A stretch of DNA of 64,000 nt from Sulfuricurvum sp. (GCA_030693335.1 JAUYAU010000011.1:62001-126000), one strand, 5' to 3'; shown: positions 1-9,832, numbered from the stretch's first letter. Notes: generated by a model not told the origin, from the letters alone. Numbers and translations are program-made.

Positions 1-1
1 C

Positions 2-664
2 GTTGAGGGGTATGCAAACGGACACGTATCTCTTCGCGCTGGAGACAGTAGGCTTAAGCCTGAAGAGACCAATACCTATGAAATAGTCGGAATTTATACG
101 CCTAATTTGAATCACAAGTTTTCGTTGAACCTTTTTTATTCTCAATTGAAAAATATCATCGATCTTGAAGAAATCGATAGTACACCGACTGGGTATCAAA
201 ATATGAAGCAACGGTATGCGAAAGGTGCTGAATTTGAGTATTTCTACCGTACGGCACGAGAGCATAGCTTTTATCTCAATGGAAGCTATGTCTATGCCCA
301 ATATACGGTTCCATCAGATAATGGTGCCTCAGAGATAGACCAAAGTATGCCTGATATGTCCAATGTGATGCTAAAAGCGATGTATGTCTACCGTCCCACA
401 GAAGAACTCTCTCTGGGTACTGCATGGCGTTATTTTTCGCAAACAAAACCCAACAAAGGGCATTCGGACAGCAAAGATATAAGTGAAATGCATATCCTTG
501 ATCAAACGGCAACGTATCGGTTTACGCCCAACAGCGAGATGCGATTGACGGTTAAAAACTTGTTTAATACCGAAGTGCGTATGCCCAGTTATAATTATGT
601 AACCGGTGGGGAAGTGGTGCGAGAAGGGCGAAACTATTTTTTAAGCTACATCTATAATTTTTAA
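2..664 (+). CDS. TonB-dependent outer-membrane receptor, C-terminal part (cut by window edge)
   Basis: The reading frame is open from base 2, so the start lies outside the window. The visible ~220 residues are the end of a 22-strand beta-barrel receptor. The segment LKPEETNTYEIVG near the beginning is the usual barrel motif of TonB-dependent siderophore or metal receptors, alternating amphipathic strands follow, and the protein ends in an aromatic residue (YIYNF), as outer-membrane barrels do. The motif MRLTVKNLFNTEVRMP before the last strands is also typical of the family. The substrate cannot be read from this part. It lies on the strand opposite the MacAB-TolC operon. Confidence 0.9.
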   Translation, partial: VEGYANGHVSLRAGDSRLKPEETNTYEIVGIYTPNLNHKFSLNLFYSQLKNIIDLEEIDSTPTGYQNMKQRYAKGAEFEYFYRTAREHSFYLNGSYVYAQYTVPSDNGASEIDQSMPDMSNVMLKAMYVYRPTEELSLGTAWRYFSQTKPNKGHSDSKDISEMHILDQTATYRFTPNSEMRLTVKNLFNTEVRMPSYNYVTGGEVVREGRNYFLSYIYNF

Positions 665-676
665 TATTTGTATAAT

Positions 677-1243
677 TTACACCGTTTGATTCAAAATACT
701 TCCGCCTAAAGAGGTAATCTTTTCGTCTATTTTTGCGAGAGCCTTGTTTAGAGTGTCGTAAGAAATATCAGGAAGTTTCTCTCCCCAAATTTTTTCTGCT
801 TCGTTAAATCCGCGAATGATTCCTTCCCGACCGGCTTTAAGCCTATCAAGATTGTCACCACCTCCGTTTAGGACAAAATCAGCAAGTCGATTGGATGTTT
901 GAGTGACGCCAAAAAAACCATTTTCACTGACCAAAGCTTTAGCTTCATCGGATTTCATTTCTGAGATAGGTTTACCGATATATCCAATTGATTTGAAATC
1001 TATAGAGCTCAGTATATCTTTTATTTTAATTAGATCAAATGGGGCACTTTGCGCCACAAGATTTTTAGAAGAATATTGCTCTATTTTGAGACTGTATTCG
1101 ACTAAGTATGCTTGAGAAAGTGTTTTTCCTGAGATCTCACCGTTTTTGATTTTCTCTTTAAAATCTTGGGAATCTTTTTCATTTTCTTTTAGATCAGGTA
1201 TCGTATATGGATTCACTGAATTAGTAATTGGATTAATTTGCAT
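677..1243 (-). CDS. Conserved Campylobacterota protein of the kind often labelled hydrogenase-4 component G
   Basis: 188 residues, soluble, no signal peptide or membrane segment. The C-terminal half has a conserved-looking block AGREGIIRGFNEAEKIWG followed by KLPDISYDTLNKAL. I recall this block from small Campylobacter/Helicobacter/Sulfurimonas proteins that databases call hydrogenase-4 component G. That name appears to be historical: no hydrogenase gene is nearby. The sequence is polar, with an unstructured N-terminus rich in N, K and E. It lies 30 bases downstream of the macB permease on the same strand, but its own leader ends in AAAGGAGTTTGTC before the ATG, so it can be translated independently. 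Its function is unknown. Confidence 0.7.
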   Translation of the reverse strand: MQINPITNSVNPYTIPDLKENEKDSQDFKEKIKNGEISGKTLSQAYLVEYSLKIEQYSSKNLVAQSAPFDLIKIKDILSSIDFKSIGYIGKPISEMKSDEAKALVSENGFFGVTQTSNRLADFVLNGGGDNLDRLKAGREGIIRGFNEAEKIWGEKLPDISYDTLNKALAKIDEKITSLGGSILNQTV

Positions 1244-1273
1244 GACAAACTCCTTTATTCTATATCGGCATAT

Positions 1274-2482
1274 TCATTCATGTCGTAAAGCATCGATAGG
1301 ATTAAGCCTTGCCGCTTTGCGGGCGGGGAAATAACCGAAGAGGATTCCTACCATGGTCGAGAAGAAAAAAGCGATGATGACAATCGAGGTATTAAAAACA
1401 AAAGGGAGATCAAAAAAGAGGTTGACACCCACTCCCGCACCAATGCCCAGTATCATACCAATCACGCCCCCCAGCGAAGAGAGAACGACGGCTTCGACCA
1501 AAAACTGAAGCAACACTTCACGTTCCAGCGCGCCGATCGCTAAGCGAATACCGATTTCTCTCGTGCGTTCCGTGACGGAGACCAGCATAATATTCATGAT
1601 CCCGATCCCTCCTACGAGCAGACTGATCGCAGCGACGGCACCCAGTAACAACGTGAGCATTTTGGTGGTGGAGGAGAGGGTTTGTATCACTTCACGCAAA
1701 TCCCGAACATTAAAATCGTCTTCATCCCCTGCGCGGATATGGCGGCGTTCTCGCATAAGCGCGGTGATAGAGTTTTTGATATTTTCAAGAGAGGCAGGAT
1801 TTTTGGCGGAAACGATAACGGTAGATATCTCTTGGTTTCCGCTGATACGGCGTTGAAACATACGTATGGGAACGACGATGAGGTCATCTTGATCCATTCC
1901 GAACATCGAAGCCCCTTTGGGATGCAACACTCCGATGACCTGACACGAAAAGTTCCCCAAGCGGATGGACGCATTCAAGGGCAGTTGATTTCCAAACAGT
2001 TCTTTTCGGACCGTTTCACCGATGATGCAGACCGCTTTTCCTCCCTGAAGTTCGGCATGGGTAAAATTACGCCCCTCTTCAAACTGCCAATCTTTAACCG
2101 AGAAATAGTTGTTATCGCTTCCATCGATAGAGGTTGAGTAATTACGGTTTCCATAAACGGCCTGCATCCCTTTGGACGATACGGGAGCTACCCCTTTGAG
2201 CCCTGTGATTTCGCGTGATATTGCACTTAGATCATCGTGGGTAAAGCGTTTGGCTACGGTGTCGCCGCCTGGACCGTGACGATCCTGTCCCGGGCGGATG
2301 ATCAGCATATTGCTGCCCAGTTTGGAGATGCTTTGGGTGACATACGCGGTGGTTGCATCCCCTAGCATGACCATTGAAATAACGGAGGCCACACCGATGA
2401 CGATCCCCAGTGTCGTTAGAAAGGAGCGCATGGCGCTGCGGCGTATCTCACGTAGTGCGAGGATAAAGGCATTGCCTATCAT
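1274..2482 (-). CDS. macB: MacB-type ABC transporter permease (separate membrane subunit)
   Basis: 402 residues with the FtsX/MacB topology. One N-terminal membrane helix (about residues 20-42, preceded by RSAMRSFLTTLGIVIGVAS) is followed by a large periplasmic MacB-PCD domain. Three C-terminal helices follow, the first containing LLVGGIGIMNIMLVSVTERTRE, a signature segment of the family (quoted here in part: GGIGIMNIMLVSV). In E. coli MacB the ATPase is fused to this unit; here it is the neighbouring gene, overlapping by 4 bases (ATGA). The family does not move substrate across the inner membrane but drives periplasmic export through MacA and TolC. Substrate unknown. Confidence 0.93.
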   Translation of the reverse strand: MIGNAFILALREIRRSAMRSFLTTLGIVIGVASVISMVMLGDATTAYVTQSISKLGSNMLIIRPGQDRHGPGGDTVAKRFTHDDLSAISREITGLKGVAPVSSKGMQAVYGNRNYSTSIDGSDNNYFSVKDWQFEEGRNFTHAELQGGKAVCIIGETVRKELFGNQLPLNASIRLGNFSCQVIGVLHPKGASMFGMDQDDLIVVPIRMFQRRISGNQEISTVIVSAKNPASLENIKNSITALMRERRHIRAGDEDDFNVRDLREVIQTLSSTTKMLTLLLGAVAAISLLVGGIGIMNIMLVSVTERTREIGIRLAIGALEREVLLQFLVEAVVLSSLGGVIGMILGIGAGVGVNLFFDLPFVFNTSIVIIAFFFSTMVGILFGYFPARKAARLNPIDALRHE

Positions 2483-3189
2483 TGGGCATCTCTTTGTGTA
2501 TCAACGGCATCGATGTGCCCATCACGAAAATGGATGATCCGTGACGCGAATTGAGCCATATCGTTTTCATGGGTGACCATAATGATGGTGATCCCCTTTT
2601 CTCGATTGAAAGAACGTAAAAGCTCCATGACCTCGATGCTTTTGTGCGTATCGAGGTTTCCTGTGGGTTCATCGGCTAAAAGTACCAGAGGGTTGGTGAC
2701 GATGGCACGGGCGATGGCGACACGCTGCTGCTGTCCTCCAGAGAGTTCACCGGGAGTATGGTGCGCGACATCTTGTAATCCGACACTTTTGAGTGCTTCC
2801 ATTGCTATGGCTTTGCGCTCATGGGAGGGGACTCCTCGATACAGTAAGGGAAGCTCGACGTTTTCAAGAGCGGAGGTTTTTCCCAGTAGATTGAACCCTT
2901 GAAAAATAAAACCGATGTAATGGCGTCGCAGCAGCGCCCGTTGGTCACGGCTGAGTGTTCCCACATCAATCCCCTCAAAGAGGTATTCCCCCACGCTGGG
3001 GACATCGAGGCATCCGATGATGTTCATTGCGGTTGATTTTCCCGATCCGCTGGGTCCCATGATGGCGACAAACTCACCTTTGGCAATGCTCAGGTTAACC
3101 CCCTGCAATGCATACGTAGCGGCGTTTCCTTCGCCGTAGTATTTTTCGACCGATTTAAGTTCAATGACGGGGGATTGGGAAGAGATCAT
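2479..3189 (-). CDS. MacB/LolD-type ABC transporter ATP-binding protein
   Basis: 236 residues, the usual size of a stand-alone MacB/LolD ATPase. Walker A is GPSGSGKST at residues 45-53. The Q-loop region is GFIFQGFNLL, the ABC signature is LSGGQQQRVAIARA, Walker B is VLLADEPTGNLD, and the H-loop is MVTHE. The family places it with mechanotransmission export systems: macrolides, peptides, siderophores or lipoproteins. It overlaps macA by 4 bases upstream and the permease by 4 bases downstream, so the three are translated as a coupled set. Confidence 0.95.
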   Translation of the reverse strand: MISSQSPVIELKSVEKYYGEGNAATYALQGVNLSIAKGEFVAIMGPSGSGKSTAMNIIGCLDVPSVGEYLFEGIDVGTLSRDQRALLRRHYIGFIFQGFNLLGKTSALENVELPLLYRGVPSHERKAIAMEALKSVGLQDVAHHTPGELSGGQQQRVAIARAIVTNPLVLLADEPTGNLDTHKSIEVMELLRSFNREKGITIIMVTHENDMAQFASRIIHFRDGHIDAVDTQRDAQ

Positions 3190-4400
3190 GGCTGTTCGTC
3201 AATGCCCGTAATGATCAAATCGCCCACTTTGAGGGAAGAAGCGCTCACAATGCTCAATACTCCGTCGGTTTTACCAATTTGAACTTTGACTCTGGTGGGG
3301 GTTTCATTCTTTAAAACCCATACATGCGCCCCTTTGTCGGATTCTTCCATGGCACGTTTTTTCTTCTTTTGATTTTCATCCAGGGGAGGGGTGAAACGTA
3401 ATGCGGCGTTTGGGATGACGAGTACTTTTCTCAAGGTATCGGTGATGATCGAAGCATTGGCGGTCATACCCGGACGAAGTAAGAGATCGGTATTGTCTAC
3501 TTGAACAACGGCCTCATAGGTAACGACACCGTTGACTATGGCAGAGTTGAGTCTCAGTTGGGTTATTTTTCCTTCAAATTGCTTATTGGCGTACGAATCG
3601 ACAGTAAAGGTCACTTTTTGGTTTTCCTTGACTCCTCCGATATCGGCCTCATCGACGCTTACAATCGCTCTCATTTGGGTGAGGTCTTCGGCAAGGGTAA
3701 ATAAAATCGGCGTTTGCATGGAGGCAACCACGGTTTGTCCCGGTTCAACTTTTCGGTTTAGCACAACCCCGTTTATCGGAGAGACAACGACCGCTTTGCG
3801 CAGATTGTCTTCATCACTTTTGAGTTGCGCGTACGATTGGGCAACTTGTGCTTTGGCGGCGGCAAGGGAGGCTTTGGCTTGGATCAGTGTGGTAGAAAGA
3901 GTTTGCATCTCTTTGCGCGAGGGATAATTGCCATCGGTGGAGGCGTACATTGTACGGGCACGCTCTTCCTCTATGACGGCATTGTCCACAGATGCTTTGG
4001 CACTTTGTTCATTGGCTTTTGATTTCATCAAAATCGCTTGGGAACTGGTGGCGGCAGCCGTGAGTCTGGTAGTATCCAGACGTGCCAGGATTTGACCGCT
4101 TCGGACAGGATCATTGTAATCAACAAATACCTTGTCAATGGTTCCAGAGACTTCGATTCCCACATCGATGGTATTGGTGGGTTCCAGATTGCCGGTTGCC
4201 GAAACGCTCGTAGTAAGATCCTGAATTTTCAAAGGAACAGTGGCGTAAATCGGTTTCTTTTTTGCCGTGTATTTCATCGTATAAAAAGATGCGGCGGCAA
4301 TCATCACTAAAGCAAGGCTTACCCCTGCAGTTTTTTTCCACCGTTTGGATGAGGGTTGGGTATTGAGCCCGAGCGTTGTTTCTATGGTTTTGGATGTCAT
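3186..4400 (-). CDS. macA: MacA-like periplasmic adaptor (membrane fusion protein)
   Basis: 404 residues. An N-terminal membrane anchor (about residues 24-44, LALVMIAAASFYTMKY) is followed by a beta-barrel/lipoyl segment (VSATGNLEPTNTIDVGIEVSG), a helical hairpin (about residues 110-205, rich in A, K, S and Q) and the second lipoyl half (VVSPINGVVLNRKVEPGQTV). Membrane-proximal domains end in PNAALRFTPP. This is the layout of MacA, which links the MacB permease to TolC in the periplasm. Its start codon lies directly at the end of the upstream tolC-like gene (1-base contact at 4400). Confidence 0.93.
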   Translation of the reverse strand: MTSKTIETTLGLNTQPSSKRWKKTAGVSLALVMIAAASFYTMKYTAKKKPIYATVPLKIQDLTTSVSATGNLEPTNTIDVGIEVSGTIDKVFVDYNDPVRSGQILARLDTTRLTAAATSSQAILMKSKANEQSAKASVDNAVIEEERARTMYASTDGNYPSRKEMQTLSTTLIQAKASLAAAKAQVAQSYAQLKSDEDNLRKAVVVSPINGVVLNRKVEPGQTVVASMQTPILFTLAEDLTQMRAIVSVDEADIGGVKENQKVTFTVDSYANKQFEGKITQLRLNSAIVNGVVTYEAVVQVDNTDLLLRPGMTANASIITDTLRKVLVIPNAALRFTPPLDENQKKKKRAMEESDKGAHVWVLKNETPTRVKVQIGKTDGVLSIVSASSLKVGDLIITGIDEQP

Positions 4401-5617
4401 TATAGGGACTCCTGCGGATGTTGCATTTGGTAGTGAAGCTGTGAAAGTTGAATTTGGATATTGATTTCGTTGATTTGAATCTCAAGCTCTTCGATGGCAC
4501 GGGTATTTTGAAGCGTTTGCAGATCATACCCCGCTTTGTATCCCGCATTTACCGCGGCTTTTGTCGCCCCCAGTAATTCATCATAATAGTTGAGATTGTT
4601 TTGCGTGATGGAAATGGTTTGTTTGTAGCTTTCAACCAAAGCAACCGTTTGATCGTAAAGGGCATTCATTTGGCGTTTGGCGTCGGCACTCTGGGCTTGC
4701 TGTTTTAAATACGCGGCCTGCGCTTCTTGGGAGGTGGCAGAAGCGTTGTAGGCCAAGGGCATCGAGAGCTGTAATCCCGCATCGTAAAAGTTTCCGCGAT
4801 AACCCGATGAAGGGGCTGATTGTGTATCGACCTGCTGGTATCCGACATCGGCGATGAGGGTGAGTTTAGGGAGATAGGAGCTTTTAACCTGACCGTATTG
4901 TTGCGCCGCACTCCCAGCGAGGGCATTAGCGTAGCGAATGTCCCATCCCTGTTCTAAAAAAGTCTCTTTTTGAGTAAGGGTATAGAGAGGAATACTCAGA
5001 GAATTGATGGGAAGATCGGTAAGTTTTGCAGCCTCTAATTTTTGTTGCTCAAGGGCATAACGCAAGGAAGTATTGTTCTTGAGTTCATTGCTTTGATTCA
5101 TAAGGGCATTGTTTAAAAACGTAATATCAATGTCTCCCGCTTCGTATTGTTTGCGTTTGAGAAAAATTTCGATTTGGGCGTTTTTGAGTTTGAGATCGCT
5201 TTGTTTGCGCGCAATTTCATTTTTACGGTACGTTAAAACAGCATTCATGAGTTGTTGACTGATCCCTGCGATCTCTTTGCCCAAAGCCAGAGAATCGGAT
5301 TCTTTTTTAGCATGAGCATAATCGATGGCATAGGTAATTCCCCCTGAACGGAATAGATCTTGCGCAATACCGGCAGAGAGATTTTTACGGGTGTGCTTAG
5401 CCCAAAATGAGGCCGATTTTTCATAAATACTTGAAGCGTTAAGATTGATAGGTGAAAGCCAATCGTAACGCAGTTTTTCATACGTTGCATCTATTTGGTG
5501 TTGCTGATGCTGAAAATAAGTTTGTTTTTCAGGAGAGAGCAGAGATGTGTCATCTGCATGAATAGAAGTAAACCAAAAAAGAGATATCAGAGTAATTACA
5601 GTGCTTTGCGATTTCAT
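4400..5617 (-). CDS. TolC-family outer-membrane efflux protein, first gene of the MacAB operon
   Basis: 405 residues, with signal peptide VITLISLFWFTSIHA cleaved before DDTSLL. Two long alpha-helical repeats with heptad character fit the TolC/OMF fold, at about residues 130-210 and 320-400. The conserved hydrophobic segment NFYDAGLQLSMPLAYNASA is typical of TolC family barrels. It is short for TolC (about 430-490 residues) but complete. It heads the operon tolC-macA-ATPase-permease and is divergent from the TonB-dependent receptor at 5666. The shared 48-base gap must hold both promoters. Confidence 0.88.
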   Translation of the reverse strand: MKSQSTVITLISLFWFTSIHADDTSLLSPEKQTYFQHQQHQIDATYEKLRYDWLSPINLNASSIYEKSASFWAKHTRKNLSAGIAQDLFRSGGITYAIDYAHAKKESDSLALGKEIAGISQQLMNAVLTYRKNEIARKQSDLKLKNAQIEIFLKRKQYEAGDIDITFLNNALMNQSNELKNNTSLRYALEQQKLEAAKLTDLPINSLSIPLYTLTQKETFLEQGWDIRYANALAGSAAQQYGQVKSSYLPKLTLIADVGYQQVDTQSAPSSGYRGNFYDAGLQLSMPLAYNASATSQEAQAAYLKQQAQSADAKRQMNALYDQTVALVESYKQTISITQNNLNYYDELLGATKAAVNAGYKAGYDLQTLQNTRAIEELEIQINEINIQIQLSQLHYQMQHPQESL

Positions 5618-5665
5618 AGTTTAATTGTAGTACAATTTTCCCTTAAACATGCAGAGGAACCTTTT

Positions 5666-7711
5666 TTGATTTACCGATTTTTTATCCCCTCACTGTTTTT
5701 CTCTTTTTCTTACGCGCAAGAAACGATTTCCATGGAAAAGATCCAAATTGAAGCCAATGCAGCCGCGATAGAATCACGCAAAGAAGATTCGATTTCAAAA
5801 CGGATCGTAACCGGCAGTCAGCTAACGCAGTACGGTGATTTAAATGCGTTGGAGATACTCAAACGTACCGCAGGGGTCAGTATTCCTGAGGGAACTAAAA
5901 AAGGGGCTCCAGGAAAAGGATACACCAAAGTTCTCGTTGACGGTGAAGAAGTAACCGTCAGCTCAAGACGTCGCGGTAGTGCGCTGGAGCAAATCAGCCC
6001 CGATATGATCGAGCGCATTGAGGTGATGAGCAACGGTTCAGCAGAATATACGGCTGAAGCGATGGGGGGGATTGTCAATATTATCCTTAAAAAACCCAAA
6101 AGCGATGGCAAAGTGGTTGTCAGACTCACGGGAGGAGTGTATCACGATGCACCCATGGGCACAGCATTCGCCTCGTATGAAAAAAAAGAGGGGAAACTTA
6201 GTTATCTCATCGCTACCACCTACAGCGACACCCAAAGAGATGATGCCTATGTCAATGACACCAATGGGACGATTCAAACCAGCGATGAAGATATCAAATC
6301 CCGTTTTTTGAATCTTAATACCAAGTTTATTTACACGGCAGACACCCAAAATAAATATACCTTTAGTACGGATTTGGGGATCAATGATGAGAGCAATACT
6401 ATCCATGATGTAACGACTGCATCGGGAACCATGTCTAAAAATATTTATGAAACGGACAAAAATAATGGTTTTTTTTACATGCTGAAGGCTTTGGGTGAAC
6501 ATCATATTTCTCAAAGTACGTTAGCCGATTGGAAACTCATTTCCCATGCCAGAGAGCAAGAGGGTGAAAAAAATTCATTGGACACGGTGAGTTTAGACAC
6601 TTTGAATCAACAAGATGATTCGTTATTTCGAGTTTATGGAGTAAATGCCAATCTTTCATCTGTCTTTGGTCACCATTTTCTCAAAGGAGGGGTGGAATAT
6701 CGTCATATGACTCAAAGGGATGACGTTCGTAATGATGTTAACGGGACACAGACTTCAAACAGTGTAACGATGGATCAAGACAAATATGCTGTGTATATAC
6801 AAGATGAGATGAGCGTTGGGGACACCATCGTTCTCACACCGGGTCTACGCTATGAAAAAACTTCTCGAGATGTTGGGAATATCGGTTCCATTGATTATCT
6901 CGCCCCTTCGTTGCATGTGCTGTACAAAATCACTCCTGATGATCAGCTGCGTTTGAGTGTCGCCAAGAGCGTCAAACTTCCAAGATTGGATGAGATGAGT
7001 TCAACGGTTGACAGCTCACTGGGCGATAATGACATTAACAATCCCGATATCACGGGTAACCCAAATCTCCAGGAAGAGACGGCCATTGGATATGAGATGC
7101 GATTGGAACATTATTTTTCGGACAAAGGGATCGTGAGTCTCAATGCGTTTTATCGTGATATGAAAAATAAAATAGAAAAATGGACACGATTTGATGGTAC
7201 CCGCTATGTTCAAAGACCTGAAAACAGCGGTGAAGCACAGATGTGGGGTGCTGAGGTGGAAGTGAAAAAGCAGCTTGCTGAATGGGTGGAGGGATTAGGA
7301 ATATGGGGAAATGCAACTATTCAAAACACCGCGCTGCAAAATACGGCGAGTGGTTTTAGCGGAGTAATTGCCCAAACACCGGCGTATCTTTTGAATTTTG
7401 GAGTAGATCACACGTATGCACCCTACGGTTTTAGTTACGGGGCAGCCTATCGCTATAACAGCGGTTTTGATGATCCCATTGATCAAAGCGGTATTGTCAA
7501 ATCCCAAAATGGGTATGGGGTGTTGGATGTGTATGCGACCAAACGGCTTGATTCGACGTTTAAGCTTTCCCTAAACCTCAAAAACATTACACGTGAACCG
7601 ATCGAAACAACCTCTTCACGTTACGATACCATAGGTAATTTGTTCCAAACTCAGATAGACAAAGAAAGTTCACGTGCCAGCGTATTATTGACTCTAGAAG
7701 GTAAATGGTAA
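5666..7711 (+). CDS. TonB-dependent outer-membrane receptor
   Basis: 681 residues from a TTG start. I prefer TTG at 5666 because AGAGGA (5653-5658) lies 7 bases upstream and it gives a clean signal peptide (IYRFFIPSLFFSFSYA, cut before QETIS). A longer frame from 5495 would run through the divergent tolC gene. The plug domain is visible at residues ~50-150: LEILKRTAGVSIPEG, VLVDGEEVTVSSRR and MGGIVNIILKKP. A 22-strand barrel with the motif NPNLQEETAIGYEMRLEHYF follows. The substrate is unknown. Sitting divergent to a MacAB-TolC exporter hints at paired import and export of one ligand, for example a siderophore, but no synthesis genes are present. Confidence 0.92.
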   Translation: MIYRFFIPSLFFSFSYAQETISMEKIQIEANAAAIESRKEDSISKRIVTGSQLTQYGDLNALEILKRTAGVSIPEGTKKGAPGKGYTKVLVDGEEVTVSSRRRGSALEQISPDMIERIEVMSNGSAEYTAEAMGGIVNIILKKPKSDGKVVVRLTGGVYHDAPMGTAFASYEKKEGKLSYLIATTYSDTQRDDAYVNDTNGTIQTSDEDIKSRFLNLNTKFIYTADTQNKYTFSTDLGINDESNTIHDVTTASGTMSKNIYETDKNNGFFYMLKALGEHHISQSTLADWKLISHAREQEGEKNSLDTVSLDTLNQQDDSLFRVYGVNANLSSVFGHHFLKGGVEYRHMTQRDDVRNDVNGTQTSNSVTMDQDKYAVYIQDEMSVGDTIVLTPGLRYEKTSRDVGNIGSIDYLAPSLHVLYKITPDDQLRLSVAKSVKLPRLDEMSSTVDSSLGDNDINNPDITGNPNLQEETAIGYEMRLEHYFSDKGIVSLNAFYRDMKNKIEKWTRFDGTRYVQRPENSGEAQMWGAEVEVKKQLAEWVEGLGIWGNATIQNTALQNTASGFSGVIAQTPAYLLNFGVDHTYAPYGFSYGAAYRYNSGFDDPIDQSGIVKSQNGYGVLDVYATKRLDSTFKLSLNLKNITREPIETTSSRYDTIGNLFQTQIDKESSRASVLLTLEGKW

Positions 7712-7769
7712 AGCATAGAGCATTTTAATGATCCATAGTTGATAATAGCAACTTTACAAAAGGAATTTT

Positions 7770-9014
7770 ATGTTGATGACGATTGTCGGACTTTATACTT
7801 TTTATATTTTGATGCGCCTTTATGTAAGCGTGATGCAAATAGGCTTTATTAATCAGGTCAAACGAAAAGGCGCTGTATTGCTGGGGGAAAAAGAGTATCT
7901 CGATGCCGCCAATTATGCCGTCGCCAAAGAGAAACTCTCACTGGTCGAAGCGATGGTGGAATACGTGCTTTTCTTTGTATGGATGGCGGGAGGGCTTGCG
8001 TGGTTTGATGAGGTGCTTACGGTGCAAAGCCCGCTTACGCATACACTTAGCGCCGTTATCGGATTGATTTTGATCAACAGTCTCGTGATGCTCCCTTTTG
8101 GATGGTATGCTAAGTTCAGAATCGATGCCCAGTACGGATTTAACCGTTCAAGCACGGCACAATATATAAAAGACACGCTTATTTCTACCGTGTTGACGAT
8201 CATAATCGGCAGTTTGATAGTGTGGGGAATCGCTTCGATTATCAGCGCAAGCGAGTTTTGGTGGCTGTGGAGTTTTTGTTTCATATTTGGTGTGGTTGTG
8301 TTGATGAACATGTTTTTTCCTACCATCAGAGCGCTCTTTTTTGACAAGGTAACGCCGTTGGATGATCCGCAGCTGCAAGAGCAGATTGCAGCTTTGATGC
8401 AAAAAACAGGGTTTGTAAGCAGCGGCGTTTTTGTAAGCGATGCGAGCAAGCGCGATGCGAGACTCAATGCCTATTTTGGCGGTTTGGGAAAAAGCAAACG
8501 GGTGGTATTGTTTGATACATTACTTCAAAAACTCACCCCGCAGGAGCTCATTGCTGTTTTAGGGCACGAACTGGGCCATTTCGCCCACGGGGATTTGTAT
8601 AAAAACATAGCGATGGTCGGCGTGATGCTTTTTGGGATGTTCGCAGCCTTTGGAAACCTTCCCCAATCACTTTATACCCAGCTTGGAGTGGCTTCATCGC
8701 CTCATGTGATGATGATGCTGTTTATACTGCTTATGCCGATGGTGAGTTTTGTCATGATGCCTCTTATGGGACTTGTCAGTCGACACAATGAATACGAGGC
8801 CGATCGCACAGGTTCAGAGCTTGGGGGCGCACAGCATTTGATCTCAGCATTGACAAAATTGGTAAGCGAAAACAAAAGCTTCCCTCTTTCACACCCGCTG
8901 TACCGATTTTTTCATACGACCCATCCTCCGGTGATCGAGCGCCTTCGTGCTTTGGGTTCGGATATTAGTGCAGATGTTATTGAAGATTTCATAGATCCAT
9001 GCCCTGTACTCTAA
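7770..9014 (+). CDS. M48 family membrane metalloprotease (Ste24/CAAX prenyl protease 1 type)
   Basis: 414 residues. It has several membrane helices before and after the catalytic site. The zinc site is HELGHFAHGD at about residue 265, with the third ligand in NEYEADR (about residue 340). The N-terminal segment with QKGAVLLGEKEYLDAANYA-like sequence (seen as GAVLLGEKEYLDAANYAVAK) is typical of the Ste24 N-terminal domain. Eukaryotic members cleave prenylated proteins; bacterial members probably act in membrane-protein quality control. AAAGGA sits just before the ATG. The last 16 bases overlap prmC. Confidence 0.93.
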   Translation: MLMTIVGLYTFYILMRLYVSVMQIGFINQVKRKGAVLLGEKEYLDAANYAVAKEKLSLVEAMVEYVLFFVWMAGGLAWFDEVLTVQSPLTHTLSAVIGLILINSLVMLPFGWYAKFRIDAQYGFNRSSTAQYIKDTLISTVLTIIIGSLIVWGIASIISASEFWWLWSFCFIFGVVVLMNMFFPTIRALFFDKVTPLDDPQLQEQIAALMQKTGFVSSGVFVSDASKRDARLNAYFGGLGKSKRVVLFDTLLQKLTPQELIAVLGHELGHFAHGDLYKNIAMVGVMLFGMFAAFGNLPQSLYTQLGVASSPHVMMMLFILLMPMVSFVMMPLMGLVSRHNEYEADRTGSELGGAQHLISALTKLVSENKSFPLSHPLYRFFHTTHPPVIERLRALGSDISADVIEDFIDPCPVL

Positions 9015-9832
9015 AAGAATTTCACAACGAGATCACCGAGAGATTATCGGGAGTCGTTGAATTTCCCCGTCGTGAAGCGGAACTGCTGTTGATTGCCTAT
9101 TTACAGCGCGATCAGCTCTATTTTATTACCCATCAAGAGACATTGATAGACGATCGCGATCCCCGTCTTTTGGAGTGGATTGAACGCAGAGCGCACAATG
9201 AGCCTCTCGAATACTTAACCAATCGTGTCAGTTTTTACAGCAGAGAGTTTTACATTGACGAGGGAGCACTCATCCCCAGGCCTGAGACAGAGCTATTGAT
9301 TGACGAAGCATTAGCGCGTATCCATCCTGATGAGACGCTCACCATCGTTGAAGTAGGGGTGGGAAGCGGTATTATCTCAATACTGCTTGCTCTGCATCTT
9401 CCCAATGCCCATTTTATAGCAGTGGATATCTCTCCTAAAGCTCTGAGCGTTGCCCGTCGTAACATTGAGGCATTTGGATTGAGTGATCGTATTGAACTGC
9501 GTGAGGGTAATTTACTCGATTGTGTGAGCGAAAATATCGATATTCTTGTTTCCAATCCCCCGTATATCGCCCATGATGTTTCTCTGGAAAGTAATTTATC
9601 GTATGAGCCTCAAAATGCTCTTTTTGGAGGAACTATTGGCGATGAAATCATACGCCGTCTTTTGGATGAAGTGTTTGTGCGGAAAATTCCGATCTTTGCG
9701 TGTGAAATGGGATATGATCAACGCTCCAATATAGAGGAATATCTTAAAGCATTTGCGGTACAATCTCTGGAATTTTATCTTGATCTCTCTTCCTTTGATC
9801 GAGGATTTATACTAAAGGCAAATCATGAATAA
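8999..9832 (+). CDS. prmC: Release-factor glutamine N5-methyltransferase PrmC/HemK
   Basis: 277 residues, normal for the family. The N-terminal helical substrate-recognition domain contains PLEYLTNRVSFYSREFYI and LIPRPETELL. The SAM-binding Rossmann motif is VEVGVGSGIISILLA, and the catalytic NPPY is within DILVSNPPYIAHD (about residue 187). It methylates the GGQ glutamine of RF1 and RF2 in the cytoplasm. The start overlaps the protease gene and the stop overlaps the next gene, so it is the middle of a coupled operon. Confidence 0.95.
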   Translation: MPCTLKEFHNEITERLSGVVEFPRREAELLLIAYLQRDQLYFITHQETLIDDRDPRLLEWIERRAHNEPLEYLTNRVSFYSREFYIDEGALIPRPETELLIDEALARIHPDETLTIVEVGVGSGIISILLALHLPNAHFIAVDISPKALSVARRNIEAFGLSDRIELREGNLLDCVSENIDILVSNPPYIAHDVSLESNLSYEPQNALFGGTIGDEIIRRLLDEVFVRKIPIFACEMGYDQRSNIEEYLKAFAVQSLEFYLDLSSFDRGFILKANHE

